A DNA stretch of 19,621 nucleotides from the NCBI GenBank assembly GCA_036720245.1, contig DAIMNI010000042.1, positions 1 to 19,621 on the forward strand, given 5' to 3'. Position 1 is the first letter of the stretch, and each line of letters opens with the position of its first letter. Origin of the DNA: JAAZMA01 sp036720245. Lineage in GTDB: Bacteria > Bacillota > Clostridia > Tissierellales > Tepidimicrobiaceae. Under the pieces are notes generated by a model, which was not told where the DNA came from, did not search any database, and saw only the letters and a list, made by a program, of their open reading frames with translations. The translations under genes and the position numbers were made by a program. Positions 8,510 to 17,059 of this stretch are shown here, one piece after another.

Positions 8510-10336
8510 ATGGATATATATGGTGCATTAAAATACTATTTTGGCTATGAGGGATTTAGAAAAGGTCAGGAAAAGTTAATTAGGGGAAGTCTTGAAGGGA
8601 AAGATGTATTAGGGGTAATGCCCACAGGTGGTGGAAAGTCCCTTTGTTACCAACTTCCTGCAATTTTAATGAATGGGATTACCATAGTTATATCTCCATT
8701 AATATCTCTAATGAAGGATCAGGTAGATTCTTTAAAGGAAATGGGCATAGCTGGAACTTTTATAAATAGCACTTTAAGTCAGGGAGAATTTGCCTCAATA
8801 ATAAAAGAAATAAAGGAAGATGTATATAAAATAGTCTACGTAGCACCAGAGAGGCTTAATACATATGCGTTTTCGAATTTAGTAAAGGAAATAGATATAT
8901 CCATGGTGGCTATAGATGAGGCTCACTGTATAAGCCAATGGGGTCATGATTTTAGACCTAGCTATTTGGAAATACCTAAGTTTGTTAATTCTTTAGAGAA
9001 TAGGCCTGTAGTATCAGCCTATACTGCCACAGCTACAAAGGAGGTAGTGGAGGAAATAAAGAATTTAATAGGATTAAAGGAGCCACTTATTTCAATAATA
9101 GGCTTTGATAGGCCAAATTTATTTTATCAGGTAATAAAGCCTAGTAAAAAACTTGATTATTTATTAGATTATCTTGAAAATAATTATACAGAAGAATCTG
9201 GAATAATCTATTGTGCCACTAGAAAAACTGTAGAATCTTTAACCAAGAAGTTACAGGAAAAAGGTATTAATGCCATAGGCTATCATGGGGGAATGTACGA
9301 TGAGATTCGTAGACAAAATCAAGAAGATTTTATATTTAATAATAAAAGAATTATAGTAGCCACCAATGCCTTTGGAATGGGAATAGATAAGCCAGATGTA
9401 AGATTTGTAATTCACTATAATATGCCTAAAAATATGGAAGCCTATTATCAAGAGGCAGGCAGAGCAGGAAGAGATGGGGAGCCTAGTGATTGTATATTGC
9501 TCTATTCTCCACAGGATATTGTAAAACAAAAATATTTAATTCAAAGCAGCACCTATTCACCTAAAAGGGAAAAGTTGTTGTATACAAATCTTCAATATTT
9601 AATAGATTATTGTAATACAAATGAATGTCTAAGGAATAGCATATTAAAATATTTTGGTGAAGAAGTGGAAGGTAAAAAATGTAATAATTGTGGCAATTGT
9701 CTAAGTAAATCGGAAATGGTGGATATTACTATAGAGGCTCAGAAAATATTATCCTGCATCTACAGGGTAAGGGAAAAATTTGGAGCTACTATAATAGCAC
9801 AAATCCTAAGAGGCTCTAAAGCTAAGAGAATACTAGATTTAGGTTTAGATAAATTATCTACCTATGGGATTATGGAAGAATACACAGAAGGGGCAATAAA
9901 GGAAATGATTATGGTTCTAGTATCTATGGACTATATTCATATGACAGCAGACGAATATCCTGTTTTAAAACTAACATCAGAATCAAAATTAGTATTAAAG
10001 GGAGAGGTTAGGGTTTATCATAAAAAAGATTTAATTGAAACCAAACAATTAAATGAAAGGAAGGCTAATACAAGAAGGACTGTATATTTAGACTATATTG
10101 AGAAAAACTATAATAAAGATTTATTTGAAAAGTTAAGGGAATTGAGATATGAAATAGCTAAGAAAAATGCCATAGCCCCATTTATAATATTTCACGATTC
10201 TAGCCTAAAGGAAATGGCCACCTATTTCCCTCAGAATAAGGAGGAATTTTTAAATATAAAAGGAGTAGGTATTAAAAAATATGAATCCTATGGAGAACAA
10301 TTTATAGAAATTATTAGAAACTATGCTGAAGAATGA
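8510..10336 (+). CDS. recQ: ATP-dependent DNA helicase RecQ
   Basis: A 608-residue 3'-5' superfamily 2 helicase acting in recombination and repair. Motif 0 has FGYEGFRKGQ with Gln20; Walker A is MPTGGGKS with Lys43; the DEAH box is at 136-139, followed by the RecQ-specific aromatic loop ISQWGHDFRPSY. Motif VI contains QEAGRAGRDG. The zinc site uses cysteines at about 367-398 (CNTNEC, then CNNCGNC), followed by the winged-helix RQC domain. A C-terminal HRDC domain spans about 535-605 (GVGIKKYESYG). All domains of the standard bacterial RecQ architecture are present. ATG at 8510 follows AGGGGGA. The gene appears monocistronic, bounded by a terminator upstream and a hairpin downstream, and faces murF. 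Confidence 0.96.
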   Translation: MDIYGALKYYFGYEGFRKGQEKLIRGSLEGKDVLGVMPTGGGKSLCYQLPAILMNGITIVISPLISLMKDQVDSLKEMGIAGTFINSTLSQGEFASIIKEIKEDVYKIVYVAPERLNTYAFSNLVKEIDISMVAIDEAHCISQWGHDFRPSYLEIPKFVNSLENRPVVSAYTATATKEVVEEIKNLIGLKEPLISIIGFDRPNLFYQVIKPSKKLDYLLDYLENNYTEESGIIYCATRKTVESLTKKLQEKGINAIGYHGGMYDEIRRQNQEDFIFNNKRIIVATNAFGMGIDKPDVRFVIHYNMPKNMEAYYQEAGRAGRDGEPSDCILLYSPQDIVKQKYLIQSSTYSPKREKLLYTNLQYLIDYCNTNECLRNSILKYFGEEVEGKKCNNCGNCLSKSEMVDITIEAQKILSCIYRVREKFGATIIAQILRGSKAKRILDLGLDKLSTYGIMEEYTEGAIKEMIMVLVSMDYIHMTADEYPVLKLTSESKLVLKGEVRVYHKKDLIETKQLNERKANTRRTVYLDYIEKNYNKDLFEKLRELRYEIAKKNAIAPFIIFHDSSLKEMATYFPQNKEEFLNIKGVGIKKYESYGEQFIEIIRNYAEE

Positions 10337-10344
10337 CAAATGAA

Positions 10345-10367
10345 AGGGACAGTCCCAGACTGTCCCT
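10345..10367. repeat. GGGACA/TGTCCC hairpin between recQ and murF; probable bidirectional terminator
   Basis: AGGGACAGT (10345-10353) and ACTGTCCCT (10359-10367) form a perfect 9-bp stem with a 5-base CCCAG loop, in the 40-base gap between two convergent genes. It lacks a clear U-tract. Internally GGGAC-A-GTCCC can also pair. It shares the GGGACA/TGTCCC arms with the element at 8348-8380, so it may be a member of the same repeat family that doubles as a terminator. Confidence 0.65.
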
Positions 10368-10376
10368 AATATTTAA

Positions 10377-11765
10377 CTAAACTTCAACCTCATTTTCCAA
10401 TCTTTTCACTATATTCTCCAATTCAAAAGCCCTAGAGGCCTTAACTAAAATCACAGCATTAGGTTTAATTATTTTCTTTAAGTTTTCCATTACCTCATCA
10501 TTAGTATCATAGGAAAATACCCTGTTTTCAGGGAAATTTATCTTAGAGGCTTTGGCTAAAGATTTAGACAAAGGTCCTATGGTAATTATATATTCTATTT
10601 CACTAGGGTCAATTTCTCTACCGATTTCCTCATGCATTTCAATTTCCTTTTCCCCTAAACCCTGCATATCTCCTAATACTAAAACTTTTTGACTAAATTG
10701 TTTCATATTATATAATGTATCTAATGCAGCCCGTAGACTATTGGGATTAGATTTATAGCTATCGTTTAAAATGAAAAATCCATTTGCTTTTATTAATTCA
10801 TTTCTACTACCAGTTTTATCTACATGGTCTAGACCATATTGAATGTTTTCAAAGGGAATATTAAAATACCTTGCCACTAAAATAGCCCCAGTGGCATTGT
10901 AGATATTGTGTTTCCCTAGCATAGGTACAAAATATTCACTTTCTATGGGGGACTTTAATTTAAAATATATTCCACTTTCTTCTAGAGAAGCTAATTCACA
11001 GATATAATCGTTATTTTCCCCTATTCCATATTTTAATACATCTTGCTTTATTTCTAAATTCTTCATTTCTTCCCTAAGTATAGGGTCGTCACCTAAACAA
11101 ACAAATAATCCATTAGGGTCTAATCCATTAATAATATCTAATTTTTCTATCGCTACATTTTCTAGGGTTTTAAACCATTCTAAATGGGCATCTCCAATAT
11201 TAGTAATCATTGCCACATTGGGTTTTACAATGGAAGTTAGTAATGCCATTTCTCCAAAATCACCTGTACCCATTTCAATTACAGCTATTTCTGTACCTTT
11301 TTCTAAGGATAAAATACTAAGGGGTACACCTATATGATTATTTAAATTACCCATGGTTTTTTGAGTTTTATATTGGGTGCTTAAAAGAGCATCCAATATA
11401 TCTTTAGTGGAAGTTTTTCCATTACTACCTGTAATACCCACTATTTTAGTATCTAATTGTTCCCTATAATTTCTAGCCAAATCTTGAAGGGCCAATAGAG
11501 TATCCTCCACTAATATAAATGGGAAATCTATATCTGGTATAGTTTCATTTTTATTCCATAGGCTAGCCACAGCTCCATTTTCAATGGCCTTTTCAATAAA
11601 TTTATGACCATTGAAAAATTCTCCAATTAATGGGACAAATAATTGGCTTTTCTTTATAGTCCTAGTATCTGTAGATACCCCTTCTATTAGTATATTTTTA
11701 TATTTTTCCTTTAATCCTTCACCTTTAGACATTCCCTCAATTTCTCTTAAGGTTTTTTTAATCAT
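10377..11765 (-). CDS. murF: UDP-N-acetylmuramoyl-tripeptide--D-alanyl-D-alanine ligase
   Basis: MurF uses ATP to add D-Ala-D-Ala to the UDP-MurNAc-tripeptide, the last cytoplasmic step of the peptidoglycan stem peptide. The 462-residue protein shows the N-terminal uridine-binding region (STDTRTIKKSQLFVPLIG, 31-48), the Mur ligase P-loop GITGSNGKTSTKD (110-122), the HLEW segment in the central domain and the family motif NDSYKSNPNS in the C-terminal half. Length is typical. The ATG at 11765 shares its A with the TAA stop of ddl (TAATG), and its ribosome binding site GGAGG (11777-11781) lies inside the end of ddl, so the two are translationally coupled and act in consecutive steps. Confidence 0.96.
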   Translation of the reverse strand: MIKKTLREIEGMSKGEGLKEKYKNILIEGVSTDTRTIKKSQLFVPLIGEFFNGHKFIEKAIENGAVASLWNKNETIPDIDFPFILVEDTLLALQDLARNYREQLDTKIVGITGSNGKTSTKDILDALLSTQYKTQKTMGNLNNHIGVPLSILSLEKGTEIAVIEMGTGDFGEMALLTSIVKPNVAMITNIGDAHLEWFKTLENVAIEKLDIINGLDPNGLFVCLGDDPILREEMKNLEIKQDVLKYGIGENNDYICELASLEESGIYFKLKSPIESEYFVPMLGKHNIYNATGAILVARYFNIPFENIQYGLDHVDKTGSRNELIKANGFFILNDSYKSNPNSLRAALDTLYNMKQFSQKVLVLGDMQGLGEKEIEMHEEIGREIDPSEIEYIITIGPLSKSLAKASKINFPENRVFSYDTNDEVMENLKKIIKPNAVILVKASRAFELENIVKRLENEVEV

Positions 11766-12847
11766 TAGTCTAGAATCCTCCTACTAGAAATAGATTTTTT
11801 TTCATTATATCCTTCAAAGGCTAGATCTATTAACCATTCTACTACTCCACTATAGCTAGTGCCATTAGTAGCACCCCAAAGCACAGGAGTCATGCTAAGT
11901 GGTGTAAAACCAGGCATAGTATTTATTTCATTTACTAGAACCTCATTATCATCTGTAACAAATATATCTACTCTTGCTAGTCCTTGACAATTAAGCACTT
12001 TAAAGGATTCTACAGCTAATTCGCGAACTCTATTAGCTACTTCAGGTTCAAGTCTTGCAGGTACAACAGGAGTTATACTGCCATCAATATATTTTGCCTC
12101 ATAATCAAAAAATGCTCTTTCCATAATAAATTCTCCTGAAACAGAAGCCTTAGGATCATTATTTCCTATAACAGAAGTTTGCATTTCTCGACCTACAATT
12201 TCTTTTTCTACAATTATTTTTAAATCATAAAGGAAGGCTTCTTTAATGGATTTTTTCAATTCTTCCCTATTGCTGGCTTTATTTATACCTACACTAGAAC
12301 CAGAATTTGCAGGTTTTACATAGCATGGATAGCCAATTTTTTCTTCTACTTCATCATAAATTTTTTCATTATTTTCTTCCCATTGATAAGATCTAAAAGA
12401 GATATATTTAGTTTGAGGAATATCATATTGTGCAAATAAATCTCTAGCCACGACTTTATCCATTGCTACTGAAGATGCCAATACCCCATCCCCCACATAT
12501 GGAACATTTAATAATTCTAATATACCTTGAATAGTACCATCTTCCCCATTAATTCCATGTAATGCTGGGAACACAACGGCATTTTCTCCTCCTTTAAAAT
12601 CTTTAAATAAAAATTCTCCTAGAGATTCTGCTATAGATTTTTCAGTTTCTCTTTCTAGATCCTCTGGTTTTTCTATTTTTTCATTACATAGGCCAAGGCT
12701 GCACCAAGCACCATCCCTAGTTATATACACAGGATATACATTATATTTTTCTCTATCTAAAGCATTTATAATTGCAGATGCTGATTTTAAAGACACCTCA
12801 TGTTCTACAGATTTTCCACCACATAATACATAAACATCAATTTTCAT
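11765..12847 (-). CDS. ddl: D-alanine--D-alanine ligase
   Basis: An ATP-grasp ligase that joins two D-alanines; its product is the substrate of MurF, encoded directly downstream. The 360-residue protein has the N-terminal Glu15 in GGKSVEHEVS, the HGINGEDGTIQG segment at 97-108, the ATP-grasp NSGSSVGI loop (181-188) and C-terminal metal ligands in VNEINTMPGF. The omega-loop reads DYEAKY (248-253), the form seen in true D-Ala-D-Ala ligases; in D-Ala-D-lactate ligases of the VanA type the tyrosine is replaced. It therefore does not suggest vancomycin resistance. ATG at 12847 is preceded by AAAGGAG. A possible promoter is TTGACT (12897-12892, leftward), but its -10 (TGCTAT) is poor and very close to the gene. 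Confidence 0.95.
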   Translation of the reverse strand: MKIDVYVLCGGKSVEHEVSLKSASAIINALDREKYNVYPVYITRDGAWCSLGLCNEKIEKPEDLERETEKSIAESLGEFLFKDFKGGENAVVFPALHGINGEDGTIQGILELLNVPYVGDGVLASSVAMDKVVARDLFAQYDIPQTKYISFRSYQWEENNEKIYDEVEEKIGYPCYVKPANSGSSVGINKASNREELKKSIKEAFLYDLKIIVEKEIVGREMQTSVIGNNDPKASVSGEFIMERAFFDYEAKYIDGSITPVVPARLEPEVANRVRELAVESFKVLNCQGLARVDIFVTDDNEVLVNEINTMPGFTPLSMTPVLWGATNGTSYSGVVEWLIDLAFEGYNEKKSISSRRILD

Positions 12848-13010
12848 AAATTTCTCCTTTCTTATTGAATAGCAACCACTCTTATATTTAAAGTCAATAT
12901 AGGATCAGGTCATATTAATAATATATTTATTTTTCTATAAAAAATGCTATCACAATGGAAGTTAATAATCAATATGTAAATCTAAGCATTTATTTTTTGT
13001 AGAACTAAGA

Positions 13011-13016
13011 TATAAT
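13011..13016 (+). promoter_or_regulatory. Candidate -10 of the sensor kinase promoter
   Basis: A consensus TATAAT at 13011-13016 lies 30 bases before the kinase ATG, with a GGTGA-type ribosome binding site (13034-13041) between. No convincing -35 lies upstream, which would fit a promoter that needs an activator, but AT-richness makes this uncertain. Confidence 0.45.
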
Positions 13017-13045
13017 ATAGATAGTAATCATATAAAGGTGAAGAA

Positions 13046-14203
13046 ATGAAAAACAAAAAACTATTAGTACTTAGATACTTTATTTTATTAATTTTAATAT
13101 TTAGTATAATTTCTGAGGAAAATAATAATATTAATGCCTTTGAAATTATATTAATATTATTATTAATAATAAACAATCAAATAAGAATATTTATCTTAGA
13201 GGATAAAAAGAAATTAACTTTTCTATCCTGTATGGTAGAATTAGGTCTCTCAGCTATTATATATAAAAATTATGGTGGAGCTTTAATATTTTATTTTATA
13301 ATTCCAATTATAGATGGGATAATCTTATTAGAAGATAAATTTTCCATTTTATTTAACTTTTTAGCCATGTTTACCATGGTAATTATGAATAAAGATTTAG
13401 ATACAAATATTCTAATTTACAATATATCTATTGTAGTTATAATTTCCATATTATGCTTTTATATAAAAGAAGAATATTTTAGAGTTTTTAAAGGTCAAGA
13501 AATTTATTATAGATTAAAAACTTCAGAGGAAAATCTAATTAAAGCCAATGAGAATTTAGAATTATATGCAGATTCTATTAAAGAATTGACAATTCTTCGG
13601 GAAAGAAACAGAATTTCCAGGGAAATACACGATAGTGTAGGCCATAGTCTATCCACAATAATAATTCAATTAGGTGCTATAGAAAAAATTGCAGAAAAAG
13701 ATGGAAAGCTAGCTTCTGAAATGGCTAAAAATTTAAATGAATTTACAAAGAAAAGTCTAGATGAAATAAGAATTGCACTAAGAGAATTAAAACCAAAGGG
13801 ACTTGAAAAGTATGAGAATGTACAATTTATAGAAGAATTAATAAGGGAATTTACTAAATTTACAGGAATAGAAGTAAATTTTAAGTTTACAGAAGAAAAG
13901 TGGGAATTAAATGAAAAGCAAGCCTTGGCTATATATAGAATAGTTCAAGAATTTTTATCTAATTCCCTTCGCCATGGAAGGGCTAATAAAATCAATATAT
14001 ATTTAAATTATAATGAAGACGAATTAATTTTAACTCTTAAAGACAATGGACAAGGTGTAGACAAATTAGAAAAGGGTCTTGGTCTTACAAATATTTGGGA
14101 AAGAGTTGAGGAATTAGGTGGACAAATAGAATATAATAGTAGTATAGGCAAAGGATTTTTACTTAGGGTGGTTTTAAAGCCTATGGAAAACTTAACATTT
14201 TAG
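13046..14203 (+). CDS. Sensor histidine kinase (NarL/LiaS/LnrJ type, HisKA_3)
   Basis: The membrane sensor of a two-component system. The 385-residue protein opens with about five or six hydrophobic segments within residues 5-140 and almost no extracytoplasmic domain, which suggests it senses something in or at the membrane. A charged, probably coiled-coil linker (about 150-185) leads to the HisKA_3 dimerization domain with His195 in RNRISREIHDSVGHS as phosphate acceptor. The ATPase domain has Asn306 (EFLSNSLRHG), DNGQGV (333-338) and GLGL (344-347). The partner regulator begins 9 bases downstream, so they are co-transcribed. Gene order with the following ABC genes matches LnrJ (YfiJ) of Bacillus subtilis. 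The stimulus cannot be read from sequence. Confidence 0.9.
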   Translation: MKNKKLLVLRYFILLILIFSIISEENNNINAFEIILILLLIINNQIRIFILEDKKKLTFLSCMVELGLSAIIYKNYGGALIFYFIIPIIDGIILLEDKFSILFNFLAMFTMVIMNKDLDTNILIYNISIVVIISILCFYIKEEYFRVFKGQEIYYRLKTSEENLIKANENLELYADSIKELTILRERNRISREIHDSVGHSLSTIIIQLGAIEKIAEKDGKLASEMAKNLNEFTKKSLDEIRIALRELKPKGLEKYENVQFIEELIREFTKFTGIEVNFKFTEEKWELNEKQALAIYRIVQEFLSNSLRHGRANKINIYLNYNEDELILTLKDNGQGVDKLEKGLGLTNIWERVEELGGQIEYNSSIGKGFLLRVVLKPMENLTF

Positions 14204-14212
14204 GAGAATATT

Positions 14213-14860
14213 ATGGGAAAAATTAAGATTTTAATAGTAGATGATGAAAAGTTAATAAGGGATGGACTTAATATAATACTATCTACTTATGAAGATATAG
14301 AGGTAGTGGGATTATGTGAAGATGGCTATGATGCCTTAGAATTTTGTAGGAAAAATCCAGTAGATATAATCTTAATGGACATTAGAATGTCAAAATGCGA
14401 TGGGGTATTAGGCACTAGAATTATTAAAGAAGAATTTGAAGATATAAAAATATTAATCCTCACCACATTTAGTGATATTGAATACATACAAGAAGCATTA
14501 AAATATGGTGCCTCAGGCTATCTTTTAAAGGACAGTTCCTACGATTTAATTTATGAGGGAATTAAGGCAGCTATTAAAGGGAATATAGTTGTCCATCCAG
14601 AAATTGCAGATAAAATATTGTCCAATATACCAAGGGATAGGGAAAGTACAGGAGAAATTAAAACACATAATCTTACAGATAGAGAAATTACCATAATAAA
14701 AGAAATAGCCAAGGGACTTACTAATAAAGAGATAGGAGAGGAATTATATTTGTCAGAGGGGACTATTAAAAATAATATAAGTACTATATTATCTAAATTG
14801 CATTTAAGAGATAGAACCCAAATAGCTATATTTGCATTTAAAAATAATTTAATGACTTAA
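14213..14860 (+). CDS. Response regulator, NarL/FixJ family (LnrK/LiaR-like)
   Basis: A 215-residue two-component regulator. The receiver domain has the acidic pocket Asp10-Asp11, phospho-acceptor Asp56 in ILMDIRMS, the Thr84/Thr85 switch and Lys106 in YLLKDSS. A LuxR-type helix-turn-helix occupies about 150-210 (LTDREITIIKEIAKGLTNKE, then LSEGTIKNNISTILSKL). It should bind DNA when phosphorylated by the kinase encoded just upstream, and most likely controls the ABC genes downstream. ATG at 14213 follows AGGAG. The gene ends in a 12-bp palindrome that covers its stop codon and may be one of its own target sites. Confidence 0.92.
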   Translation: MGKIKILIVDDEKLIRDGLNIILSTYEDIEVVGLCEDGYDALEFCRKNPVDIILMDIRMSKCDGVLGTRIIKEEFEDIKILILTTFSDIEYIQEALKYGASGYLLKDSSYDLIYEGIKAAIKGNIVVHPEIADKILSNIPRDRESTGEIKTHNLTDREITIIKEIAKGLTNKEIGEELYLSEGTIKNNISTILSKLHLRDRTQIAIFAFKNNLMT

Positions 14861-14875
14861 GTCACTATATATAAT
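14853..14875 (+). promoter_or_regulatory. Palindrome TGACTTAAGTCA with adjacent TATAAT: candidate promoter/operator for the ABC genes
   Basis: TGACTTAAGTCA (14853-14864) is a perfect 12-bp palindrome spanning the stop codon of the response regulator gene. Six bases downstream is TATAAT (14870-14875), with only a poor -35 (TTTAAT). A poor -35 with a palindrome in the spacer is plausible for an operator-controlled promoter that fires the transporter genes. No start site is proven. Confidence 0.4.
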
Positions 14876-14894
14876 TACCTAAGACAATAGCTAA

Positions 14895-14939
14895 ACCCCC
14901 TTAAATCTTCTATTATATAATTAAGAAGATTAAGGGGGT
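14895..14939 (+). promoter_or_regulatory. Hairpin that sequesters the ABC ATPase ribosome binding site
   Basis: ACCCCCTTAAATCTTC (14895-14910) pairs with GAAGATTAAGGGGGT (14925-14939), a stem of 15 pairs with one bulged base and an AT-rich 14-base loop. The descending arm holds AGGGGG (14933-14938), the ribosome binding site of the ATPase, seven bases before its ATG at 14946. Folding would block translation. Followed by only four Ts, it is a poor intrinsic terminator, so a translation-level or antitermination role fits better. Confidence 0.6.
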
Positions 14940-14945
14940 AATTTT

Positions 14946-15884
14946 ATGGCTTTAATAGAAGTTAAAAATATTACAAAGAAATTTGATGAAAATATTGTAT
15001 TAGATAATGTTTCTTTTCAGGTAGAAGAGGGGGAAATATTTGGACTAATTGGTCCCAATGGAGCTGGAAAATCCACATTGATAAATATAATAGTAGGCCT
15101 TTGGGATTGTGATAAAGGAGATATAATTATTGGAGGCTATGATATAAAAACTGAACCACTTAAAGTAAAAGAACAAATTGGTCTAGTACCTCAAGAAATA
15201 GCTTTAATTGATAATGTTTCTGCCTATGATAATTTAGAATTTTTTGGTAGTCTATATGGGCTAAAGGGGAAAGTATTAAAGGAAAGAATAGATGGGGCTT
15301 TAGAGATAATAGGCCTTCAGGACAAGAGAAAAGAAAAAGTAAAGAAGTTTTCTGGTGGAATGAAAAGACGTTTAAATATTGCAGCAGCCATTATGCACCA
15401 TCCTAGGATTTTAATTATGGATGAACCTACAGTGGGAATAGACCCTCAGTCTAGAAATCATATATTTGAATTTACCAAAAAAGCCAATATGGAAAATAAG
15501 ACTACTGTAATTTATATTTCCCATTATATGGAGGAAGTAGAGGCGCTTTGTAATAATATATTTATTATGGATTTAGGTCAGGAAATAGCCTATGGAGATA
15601 AGTTTCAAATTAAATCCCTAATAGGTAGTAGCAATAAAGTAAATTTAAAAGTAGAAAATTATAAAGCTGAAATGTTATTAGATATAAAATCCATGGATGG
15701 AGTTTTAGAATGTGCTGAAGAAGGAGAACAGATTAAACTATTAATTAATGAGGACAGTTTTAAATTACAAGCATTACTTAAAATTATAGAAAAAAATTTA
15801 GGCGAAATTAAAGGCATTAATTTTGAAGAGCCTTCACTGGAAGAAGTATTTTTGGCATTGACTGGGAAATCTTTAAGGGATTAG
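14946..15884 (+). CDS. ABC transporter ATP-binding protein (LnrL-like)
   Basis: The 312-residue cytoplasmic ATPase of an ABC-2-type exporter. Walker A is GPNGAGKST (36-44), the Q-loop is around VPQE (81-84), the signature is FSGGMKRRL (135-143), Walker B is LIMDEPTVGID (156-166) and the switch His is 193. The last 95 or so residues form the C-terminal extension common in drug-exporting DrrA-type ATPases. The next two genes encode its permeases. Size and setting closely parallel LnrL (YfiL) of Bacillus subtilis, which exports or counters linearmycin. ATG at 14946 uses AGGGGG, which is buried in the hairpin described at 14895-14939. Confidence 0.93.
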   Translation: MALIEVKNITKKFDENIVLDNVSFQVEEGEIFGLIGPNGAGKSTLINIIVGLWDCDKGDIIIGGYDIKTEPLKVKEQIGLVPQEIALIDNVSAYDNLEFFGSLYGLKGKVLKERIDGALEIIGLQDKRKEKVKKFSGGMKRRLNIAAAIMHHPRILIMDEPTVGIDPQSRNHIFEFTKKANMENKTTVIYISHYMEEVEALCNNIFIMDLGQEIAYGDKFQIKSLIGSSNKVNLKVENYKAEMLLDIKSMDGVLECAEEGEQIKLLINEDSFKLQALLKIIEKNLGEIKGINFEEPSLEEVFLALTGKSLRD

Positions 15885-15898
15885 GAGGGATAGATAGA

Positions 15899-17059
15899 AT
15901 GAAATTTAAAGCTTTTTTAAAACTAACAGCCAAATCTACTATAAAAAATCTACCTAGTATATTATTGACCTTTAGTATATTTCCCATATTTTTGGGGCTT
16001 ATAATAGGATATTTTCAAAAGGATATTTTTACTCCTTCAGTGGAGGACCCTATTATGAAGGTGAATATAGTAGATGAAGATAATACAATCCAATCTAAAA
16101 ATTTAATAAAATTTTTAAATAGTGAAGAAATAAAAAAAATCATAGAAATAGATGAAGTGAAATCTAAATATGAATTAATTATTCCAAATGGTTATGAAAC
16201 TAGTTTATTAAATAGTAGTGAATCTAATGTAGAAATCCATGTTAAAAAAGATGGTTCAGTAAGGCGAGCCGAAATACTAGGAGATATAATAGATAGATAT
16301 AATGCAGCAATTAGTGAAGGGCTATATATAGAAGATAAAATTGAGAAGGCAAGTATTTCTCAAGAGGAAATAGAGACTATAGGAAGGAAAATATTTGCAG
16401 CATATAATACAGAATTAATAGAAAATAAATTAATTAAAAATAAAAAATCTTTAACCTCCTATGAACATACATCTATTATTTATTTATCTTATATGTTACT
16501 TTTAGTTTTACTGTCTTCAAATAGTGGCAAAGAAGGGACTGATGAATTTCACAATAGAATTATGTCAACGCCTATTACAAAAATCCAATATTTTAAATAT
16601 AATCAAGGGACTTTTTATTTTTTTGCATTGTTTTTAAATATATTGTATGTGATGGCTTATAGAATTTCTGGGCTTTCATTTCAAGGCTCTTTGCTTATTT
16701 TAATATTAATTATATTAGCCCAAACTCTTTTAATCTCATCTTTATCAGGATTTATAACAGCATTTTTTAAGAAAAAGTTTATAACACCCATATTATCTGT
16801 TTTAATGATAGTACAGCTTCTGCTAGGGCTTACTTCTCCTAATGTAGAGAGTACGAATTTTGAATTCTTAAAATTAATAGCTAAAAAATATTCGCCAGAT
16901 ATTTTAATTAGTTCTACCTTTAGAAACTATTTAGTTTATAATAATTTAGATTCTATAAAATTCAATCTAATTTTAATAATATTAGTCTCTGTAGCACTAT
17001 ATATTCTTAGCTTACTAAAATTGAAATGGGGTGGTAATTATGAAAATCCTGAGGCTTAG
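15899..17059 (+). CDS. ABC-2 type permease (first of two; LnrM-like)
   Basis: A 386-residue membrane protein with the ABC-2 exporter layout: one N-terminal transmembrane helix (about 18-38), a long hydrophilic, probably extracytoplasmic domain (about 40-190), then about five hydrophobic segments to the C-terminus (near 193-207, 235-252, 261-287, 294-310 and 353-373). ATG at 15899 is preceded by TAGGAGGG, which overlaps the stop of the ATPase gene. It presumably pairs with the next permease to form a heterodimeric channel driven by the ATPase. Substrate is unknown; by synteny with LnrLMN, a membrane-active amphiphile is the best guess. Confidence 0.88.
   Translation: MKFKAFLKLTAKSTIKNLPSILLTFSIFPIFLGLIIGYFQKDIFTPSVEDPIMKVNIVDEDNTIQSKNLIKFLNSEEIKKIIEIDEVKSKYELIIPNGYETSLLNSSESNVEIHVKKDGSVRRAEILGDIIDRYNAAISEGLYIEDKIEKASISQEEIETIGRKIFAAYNTELIENKLIKNKKSLTSYEHTSIIYLSYMLLLVLLSSNSGKEGTDEFHNRIMSTPITKIQYFKYNQGTFYFFALFLNILYVMAYRISGLSFQGSLLILILIILAQTLLISSLSGFITAFFKKKFITPILSVLMIVQLLLGLTSPNVESTNFEFLKLIAKKYSPDILISSTFRNYLVYNNLDSIKFNLILIILVSVALYILSLLKLKWGGNYENPEA

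Noticed and set aside
11765..12847. Vancomycin-resistance type D-Ala-D-Lac ligase
   Set aside because: The omega-loop tyrosine in DYEAKY is that of ordinary D-Ala-D-Ala ligases, and no vanH or vanX neighbour is present.
12869..12897. Promoter TTGACT - 17 - TGCTAT for ddl
   Set aside because: The -10 matches only three consensus bases and would place the transcript start almost on the ribosome binding site.
12982..13176. 64-codon minus-strand frame over the kinase start
   Set aside because: Very low complexity (Ile, Asn, Leu), antisense to the kinase, no good ribosome binding site.
14895..14939. Plain rho-independent terminator of the two-component genes
   Set aside because: Only four Ts follow after two As, and the descending arm is the ribosome binding site of the next gene; a terminator role cannot be excluded but is not the simplest reading.
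17031..17039. GTG start at 17031 for the second permease
   Set aside because: It sits within the ribosome binding site; ATG at 17040 has proper spacing.
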